Assembly (NCBI GenBank): GCA_021205375.1
Contig: JAJPXR010000001.1
Location: 1 to 9,453 of the forward strand
Reading direction: 5' to 3'
From: Clostridiales bacterium
GTDB lineage: Bacteria > Bacillota > Clostridia > Oscillospirales > Oscillospiraceae
Length of the DNA stretch: 9,453 nt
The translations under genes were made by a program, and so were the position numbers. The notes beneath the pieces were generated by a model, which was given only the letters and a program-made list of their open reading frames with translations, searched no databases and had not been told where the DNA came from. Shown here in pieces: positions 5,831 through 9,453 of this stretch (its first letter is position 1; every line of letters begins with the position of its first letter).

Positions 5831-6679
5831 ATGCCGAGAGAACTGACCCGCTGCCAGCGCATTGAGCGCAGCATTATCAAAACCTATCGCAAGACCCTGT
5901 GGAACCCCTTCATCGCCGCCGTGAAGCGCTACGAGCTGGTGTCAGAGGGGGACAAGATCGCCGTGTGCATTTCCGGCGGAAAGGACTCCATGCTGCTGGC
6001 TAAGCTGATGCAACAGCTCCAGCGGATCAGTGATTTTCCCTTTGAACTGGTCTACCTGGTGATGGACCCCGGCTATGCCCCTGCCAACCGGCAGCAGATT
6101 TTGGACAACGCCGCCCTGTTAGAATTGCCCATCACCGTGTTTGAGACCAACATCTTCCGGGTGGCCAACCGCACAGACCACTCTCCCTGTTACCTCTGCG
6201 CCCGAATGCGCCGGGGCCACCTCTACAGCAAGGCCAGGGAACTGGGCTGCAATAAGATCGCCCTGGGCCACCACTTCTCCGACGTGGTGGAGACCACCGT
6301 CATGGGGATGTTCTACGGCGGCCAGCTCCAGGCCATGATGCCCAAGCTCCACTCCACCAACTTCCCCGGTATGGAGCTGATCCGGCCCATGTACTGCATC
6401 CACGAGGATGACATCATCCGCTGGAAGAACTACAACGACCTGCACTTCCTCCAGTGCGCCTGCCGCTTCACCGAGGCGACAGGGGAGGGGACCGTTCCAG
6501 GCAAGCGCCAGGAGGTCAAGGAGCTGCTGCGGCAGTTGCGGCAGGACTTCCCCCAGGTGGAGCAGAACGTGTTCAAGGCCATCCACAGCGTCCAGCTCGA
6601 CACCTTCCCCGGTTATAAAACAAAGGGCGAAGAACACAGCTTTTTGGAACACTATGGGGAAACAAGCCAGGAAATGTGA
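5831..6679 (+). CDS. TtcA-family PP-loop ATPase (tRNA thiolation type)
   Basis: The 282-residue protein belongs to the adenine-nucleotide alpha-hydrolase (PP-loop) enzymes of the TtcA/TtuA group, which activate a tRNA base with ATP and insert sulfur using an Fe-S cluster. The PP-loop SGGKDS is at residues 48-53. A CYLC pair (Cys120, Cys123) precedes ARMRRGHLYSKARELGCNKIALGHHFSDVVET, the family's signature block with the catalytic-region HH and D. The usual third cluster cysteine corresponds to Cys209 in LQCAC; a further Cys211 replaces the CxxC spacing often seen there. RPMYCIHEDDI matches the RPL-Y-x-x-E-x-DI segment. The start at 5831 has AGGAGG (5817-5822) eight bases upstream. E. coli TtcA makes 2-thiocytidine at tRNA position 32; that exact substrate is not proven for this Bacillota homologue. 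Confidence 0.87.
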   Translation: MPRELTRCQRIERSIIKTYRKTLWNPFIAAVKRYELVSEGDKIAVCISGGKDSMLLAKLMQQLQRISDFPFELVYLVMDPGYAPANRQQILDNAALLELPITVFETNIFRVANRTDHSPCYLCARMRRGHLYSKARELGCNKIALGHHFSDVVETTVMGMFYGGQLQAMMPKLHSTNFPGMELIRPMYCIHEDDIIRWKNYNDLHFLQCACRFTEATGEGTVPGKRQEVKELLRQLRQDFPQVEQNVFKAIHSVQLDTFPGYKTKGEEHSFLEHYGETSQEM

Positions 6680-6751
6680 AATGTAGTCTACTTCAATATG
6701 CTGGAATTTTCAAAAAACCGTTTTATTTTAAATTTTTACGACCAAAAAGTA

Positions 6752-6780
6752 TTGAATAATAGGGCTTTCTCTGCTATACT
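6752..6780 (+). promoter_or_regulatory. Sigma-A promoter for the secreted lysozyme gene
   Basis: TTGAAT (6752-6757) and TATACT (6775-6780) are 17 bases apart. The start would be near 6787, giving a leader of about 75 nt. In that leader a small hairpin CCTG (6840-6843) with CAGG (6849-6852) overlaps the AGGAGG ribosome site (6850-6855), which might mildly limit translation. No clear terminator for the preceding gene lies between 6680 and 6750, an A/T-rich stretch. Confidence 0.75.
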
Positions 6781-6861
6781 GCAAAGGAGCGGGGTAAAAA
6801 AACTCCCCTTTCCTGAAAGAAAAGGCTCTGCCATATCAACCTGAAAAACAGGAGGTTTTCA

Positions 6862-8634
6862 ATGAAACTCGCACATCGTTTGTTGTCCCTTGTCCTGGCC
6901 CTGGCCATGACAGCCACTCTGCTTCCCGCCTCCCCGGTCCTTGCGGCAGAGACAAGCTCTGTCGCCGCGGCGGAATCCGCCTCCGTCGGGACCGTCACCG
7001 GCTTTGGCACGCTGGAGACCCAGGAGATCGCCCTGGCGGAAAAAATCGACCTGGACACCCTGCTCTCGTCTATGCCGTCCACCCTGCCAGTCTATCTGGA
7101 CGACAGCGATGAGGTGACGGAGATCCCCGTCACCTGGTATTGTCTGGGCGACTACGAGACCTCGAATGACTACTACTTCCAGTTCAGCCCCAGTTGGGAC
7201 ACAGACGCCTATCCGCTGCTGGACGGGCTGGACGTGGAGCTGGACGCGCCTTATATCGCCGTCTATTTGGTGGGCGTCACCGCTATGGCCAGCAGCGGCA
7301 GCACCACTGTCACCGGCAACAGCAACGAGACCACCATCTTCACCTACCTGACCGGGACGATGGGGCTGAACACCGCCGCCGCCTGCGGCATCATGGCCAA
7401 TATGTACGCCGAATCCAGCTTCAAACCCACCGCCAGTTGCACCGACAGCAACGGTAAGACCAGCTACGGCCTGTGCCAGTGGAACGGCTCCCGGTACACC
7501 AAGCTGAAAAGCTGGTGCAACAGCAACGGGTACAACTACAAAACTGTCACCGGTCAGCTCAACTTCCTGGCTTACGAGCTGAGCACCAGTTCCTATAATG
7601 ATATTCTGAAATACTTACAGAGCGTCAGCAACTCCGCCTCCGGCGCTTACAACGCGGGGTACTACTTTTGCTATCACTTCGAGCAGCCCGCCAACAAGAC
7701 CACCCAGAGCAAGACCCGCGGCAACCTGGCTAAGAACACTTACTGGCCGGTGTACAGCGCCCTCGTCTCCTCCTCCAGCAGCAGTTCTTCCAGCAACAGC
7801 TCTTCCTCCGCCTCTGCTCCCGTTCTCTCGGACTACACCACCCCCGGCACCTCCATGACCTACGGCACCCTCTTCACCCTCAAGGGGACCATCACCGCCT
7901 CCTCCACCATCACCAGCGTCACCGCCGGGGTCTACAACAGCAGCGGGAAGGCCGTCACCAGCGCCTCCGCCACTCCCAACAGCACCACCTTTAACGTGTA
8001 CGAGCTGGATGAGGACGTGCTGTTCAGCCAGGTGCCGGTGGGGTCCTACACCTATGTCATCGAAGCCACGGTGGACGGGACCACTTACACGGTTCTGGAC
8101 TACAGCTTCAAGGTCACCGCCCGGAAGATCTCCAGCGCCACGGTTTCCTCCATCGACGCCCGCTATACCTACACCGGCAGCAGCATCAAGCCCACCCCCA
8201 AGGTGAAGTATAACGGCACCACCCTAACCAAAGGTACCGATTACACCCTGAGCTACTCCAGCAACAAGTCGGTGGGCACCGCCACCATCACCATCAAGGG
8301 CACAGGCAACTACACCGGTTCGGTGAAAAAGACCTTTAAAATCGTCCCAAAAAAGGTCTCCAACCTCAAAGTCAAGTCCAGCTCCTCCAAAAAGATCACC
8401 GTCACCTGGACAGCACTGAAATCCGTCCGGGGGTATCAGATTCAGTACAGCACCAGCTCGGACTTCTCCAACGCCAAGACCGTCACCGTGGTGGGGACCT
8501 CCAACAAGAAAAAAGTGATCTCCGGCCTGAAAAGCGGCAAGACCTATTATGTCCGTATCCGCTCCTACTCCAAGGTAAGCGGTACGAATTATTACTCCTT
8601 CTACAGCTCCAAAGTGAAAATCAAGGTGAAGTAA
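6862..8634 (+). CDS. Secreted modular cell-wall hydrolase with phage-tail-type lysozyme domain
   Basis: This 590-residue exported protein begins with a signal peptide (residues 1-29, cleavage near VLAA). Residues about 50-140 form an Ig-like segment with LPVYLDDSDEVTEIPVTW and YYFQFSPSWD. Residues about 148-300 match the phage tail lysozyme fold (Phage_lysozyme2-like): AAACGIMANMYAESSFKPTA with likely catalytic Glu184, then TSYGLCQWNGSRYTKLKSWC and NAGYYFCYHFEQPA. Such domains cut the glycan strands of peptidoglycan. A serine-rich linker (303-317) leads to an Ig-like module (about 320-420), a repeat of the YTG...GTDYTLSYSSN...GTGNYTGS type (about 422-495), and a C-terminal Fn3 domain (about 498-590; NLKVKSSSSKKITVTW, GYQIQYSTSSDF, GLKSGKTYYVRIRSY). 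There is no sortase motif or membrane helix at the end, so it is probably released or wall-associated. The basic C terminus could bind the wall. AGGAGG precedes the start. Domain boundaries are estimates. Confidence 0.85.
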   Translation: MKLAHRLLSLVLALAMTATLLPASPVLAAETSSVAAAESASVGTVTGFGTLETQEIALAEKIDLDTLLSSMPSTLPVYLDDSDEVTEIPVTWYCLGDYETSNDYYFQFSPSWDTDAYPLLDGLDVELDAPYIAVYLVGVTAMASSGSTTVTGNSNETTIFTYLTGTMGLNTAAACGIMANMYAESSFKPTASCTDSNGKTSYGLCQWNGSRYTKLKSWCNSNGYNYKTVTGQLNFLAYELSTSSYNDILKYLQSVSNSASGAYNAGYYFCYHFEQPANKTTQSKTRGNLAKNTYWPVYSALVSSSSSSSSSNSSSSASAPVLSDYTTPGTSMTYGTLFTLKGTITASSTITSVTAGVYNSSGKAVTSASATPNSTTFNVYELDEDVLFSQVPVGSYTYVIEATVDGTTYTVLDYSFKVTARKISSATVSSIDARYTYTGSSIKPTPKVKYNGTTLTKGTDYTLSYSSNKSVGTATITIKGTGNYTGSVKKTFKIVPKKVSNLKVKSSSSKKITVTWTALKSVRGYQIQYSTSSDFSNAKTVTVVGTSNKKKVISGLKSGKTYYVRIRSYSKVSGTNYYSFYSSKVKIKVK

Positions 8635-8650
8635 ATCACCACACGATAAC

Positions 8651-8686
8651 AAATCCCCTCGAACAGCATCGTTCGAGGGGATTTTT
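8651..8686. terminator. Strong terminator between the lysozyme gene and mfd
   Basis: A perfect 14-bp stem, AAATCCCCTCGAAC (8651-8664) with GTTCGAGGGGATTT (8671-8684), has a 6-nt loop and ends in a run of T to 8686 on the plus strand. It lies 16 bases after the lysozyme stop. The mfd stop codon (8686-8688, minus strand) touches the hairpin, so mfd transcripts also enter it directly; the minus-strand exit (ATTTGTTATCG) is less T-rich. Confidence 0.92.
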
Positions 8687-9453
8687 CAGCACTCGGTATA
8701 GATTTCCACCAGCCGCCTGGCCCATTTCAGCGGCTTTTCGCCGGGCTTCAGCCGCAGGGCCACGTTGGGCCGGTCTCCGGGGGAGACCAGCACCCGCCCT
8801 TTCAGCTCCGGCACGGTACACAGCCGGGAGACCCGTTTCAGGTCGAACTCCCGCAGGCCAAAGTTGATGTTGTTTCCCTTTTGGGCGATGTCGGTGACGC
8901 CGCAGTTGGCGGCGGCGCTGCGCAGCAGCGCCACGTTCACCAGGTTCTCCACCGGTTCAGGCACGTCGCCGTAGCGGTCCACCAGCTCGTCGATCATGTC
9001 GGTTGCCTCCCGGTCCTCCCGGATGCGGGCGATGCGGCGGTACAGGTCCATCCGCTGCTCGGCGGCGGGCACATACCAGTCGGGGATGTTGGCGGAGAGG
9101 GACAGGTCGGCGGTGACTTCCTCGGTGCGGACGGGCTTCTCGCCCCGCTCCTCCAACACCGCTTCCTCCAGCAGCTTGAGGTACAGGTCATAGCCCACGC
9201 TCATCAGGTTGCCGGACTGCTGCGCGCCCAGCAGGTTGCCCGCGCCGCGGATCTCCAGGTCCCGCATGGCGATTTTATACCCCGCGCCGAACTCCGCGAA
9301 CTCCCGCACGGCGGCCAGCCGCTTGGCGGCCACGTCGCTGAGAATTTTCCCGTGGCGGTAGGTGAGATAGGCGTAGGCCCGGCGGCTGGAGCGCCCCACC
9401 CGGCCCCGAATTTGATGGAGCTGGGCCAGGCCCATTTTATCCGCATCCTCAAT
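8686..9453 (-). CDS. mfd: Transcription-repair coupling factor Mfd, C-terminal part
   Basis: The window holds the last 255 residues of Mfd, the DNA translocase that removes stalled RNA polymerase and recruits UvrA to lesions. The 5' part lies beyond the window edge; the frame is open at 9453 (IEDADKMG...). Helicase motif VI, QLHQIRGRVGRS, appears at once, followed by AYAYLTY and the translocation-module block FGAGYKIAMRDLEIRGAGNLLGAQQSG, the signature shared by Mfd and RecG. The C-terminal TRCF domain follows: IPDWYVPAAEQRMDLYRRIARI and DELVDRYGDVPEPVENLVNVALLRSAA. That domain is specific to Mfd and rules out RecG. No damage is visible in this segment. The full protein is normally about 1,100-1,200 residues, so most of it is outside. 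Confidence 0.97.
   Translation of the reverse strand: MEDADKMGLAQLHQIRGRVGRSSRRAYAYLTYRHGKILSDVAAKRLAAVREFAEFGAGYKIAMRDLEIRGAGNLLGAQQSGNLMSVGYDLYLKLLEEAVLEERGEKPVRTEEVTADLSLSANIPDWYVPAAEQRMDLYRRIARIREDREATDMIDELVDRYGDVPEPVENLVNVALLRSAAANCGVTDIAQKGNNINFGLREFDLKRVSRLCTVPELKGRVLVSPGDRPNVALRLKPGEKPLKWARRLVEIYTEC

Noticed and set aside
1..9453. tRNA, rRNA, CRISPR array, prophage or defence island
   Set aside because: No cloverleaf, regular spaced repeats, integrase or defence genes were seen. The phage-like lysozyme domain stands alone in a secreted host-type protein.

Overview
The window looks like chromosomal housekeeping DNA from a GC-rich Bacillota, most likely an Oscillospirales-type Clostridia (the Flavonifractor/Oscillibacter neighbourhood is an inference from style, not a match). 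Supporting signs are strong AGGAGG ribosome sites, consensus sigma-A promoters, the rpsF-ssb-rpsR order, a zinc-type S18, a DUF975 membrane protein and a DacF-type carboxypeptidase. There are ten coding regions, one of them cut by the window edge. I found no tRNA, rRNA, CRISPR array, insertion sequence or prophage block.

Layout: (1) 205-1609, plus strand: an NfeD-like membrane/OB-fold protein followed by its usual partner, an SPFH/band-7 (stomatin-type) membrane scaffold, ending at a strong terminator. (2) 1679-2949, plus strand: a near-perfect promoter, a structured leader of about 80 nt, then rpsF, ssb and rpsR, closed by a hairpin terminator that can also serve the gene on the other strand. 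(3) 2963-3838, minus strand: a DUF975 multi-pass membrane protein. (4) 3839-4258: a 420-base gap with strong inverted repeats and a purine-rich plus strand. Read on the minus strand it resembles a small pyrimidine-rich RNA with an anti-Shine-Dalgarno core and its own terminator. (5) 4259-5407, minus strand: a secreted D-Ala-D-Ala carboxypeptidase. (6) 5408-5830: a 423-base divergent intergenic region with inverted repeats and a clear promoter for the next gene. (7) 5831-6679, plus strand: a TtcA-family PP-loop ATPase (tRNA thiolation type). (8) 6862-8634, plus strand: a secreted multidomain cell-wall lytic protein with a phage-tail-type lysozyme domain, a serine linker, Ig-like modules and a C-terminal Fn3 domain. 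(9) 8686-9453, minus strand: the C-terminal part of the transcription-repair coupling factor Mfd, converging on the lysozyme gene's terminator.

Functional themes are translation and DNA maintenance (S6, SSB, S18, Mfd, tRNA thiolation) and envelope work (NfeD/SPFH, DUF975, carboxypeptidase, lysozyme). Nothing here is a clear new multi-gene system. The least explained pieces are the possible minus-strand small RNA at about 4008-4138, the modular lysozyme, and the structured leaders and gaps.
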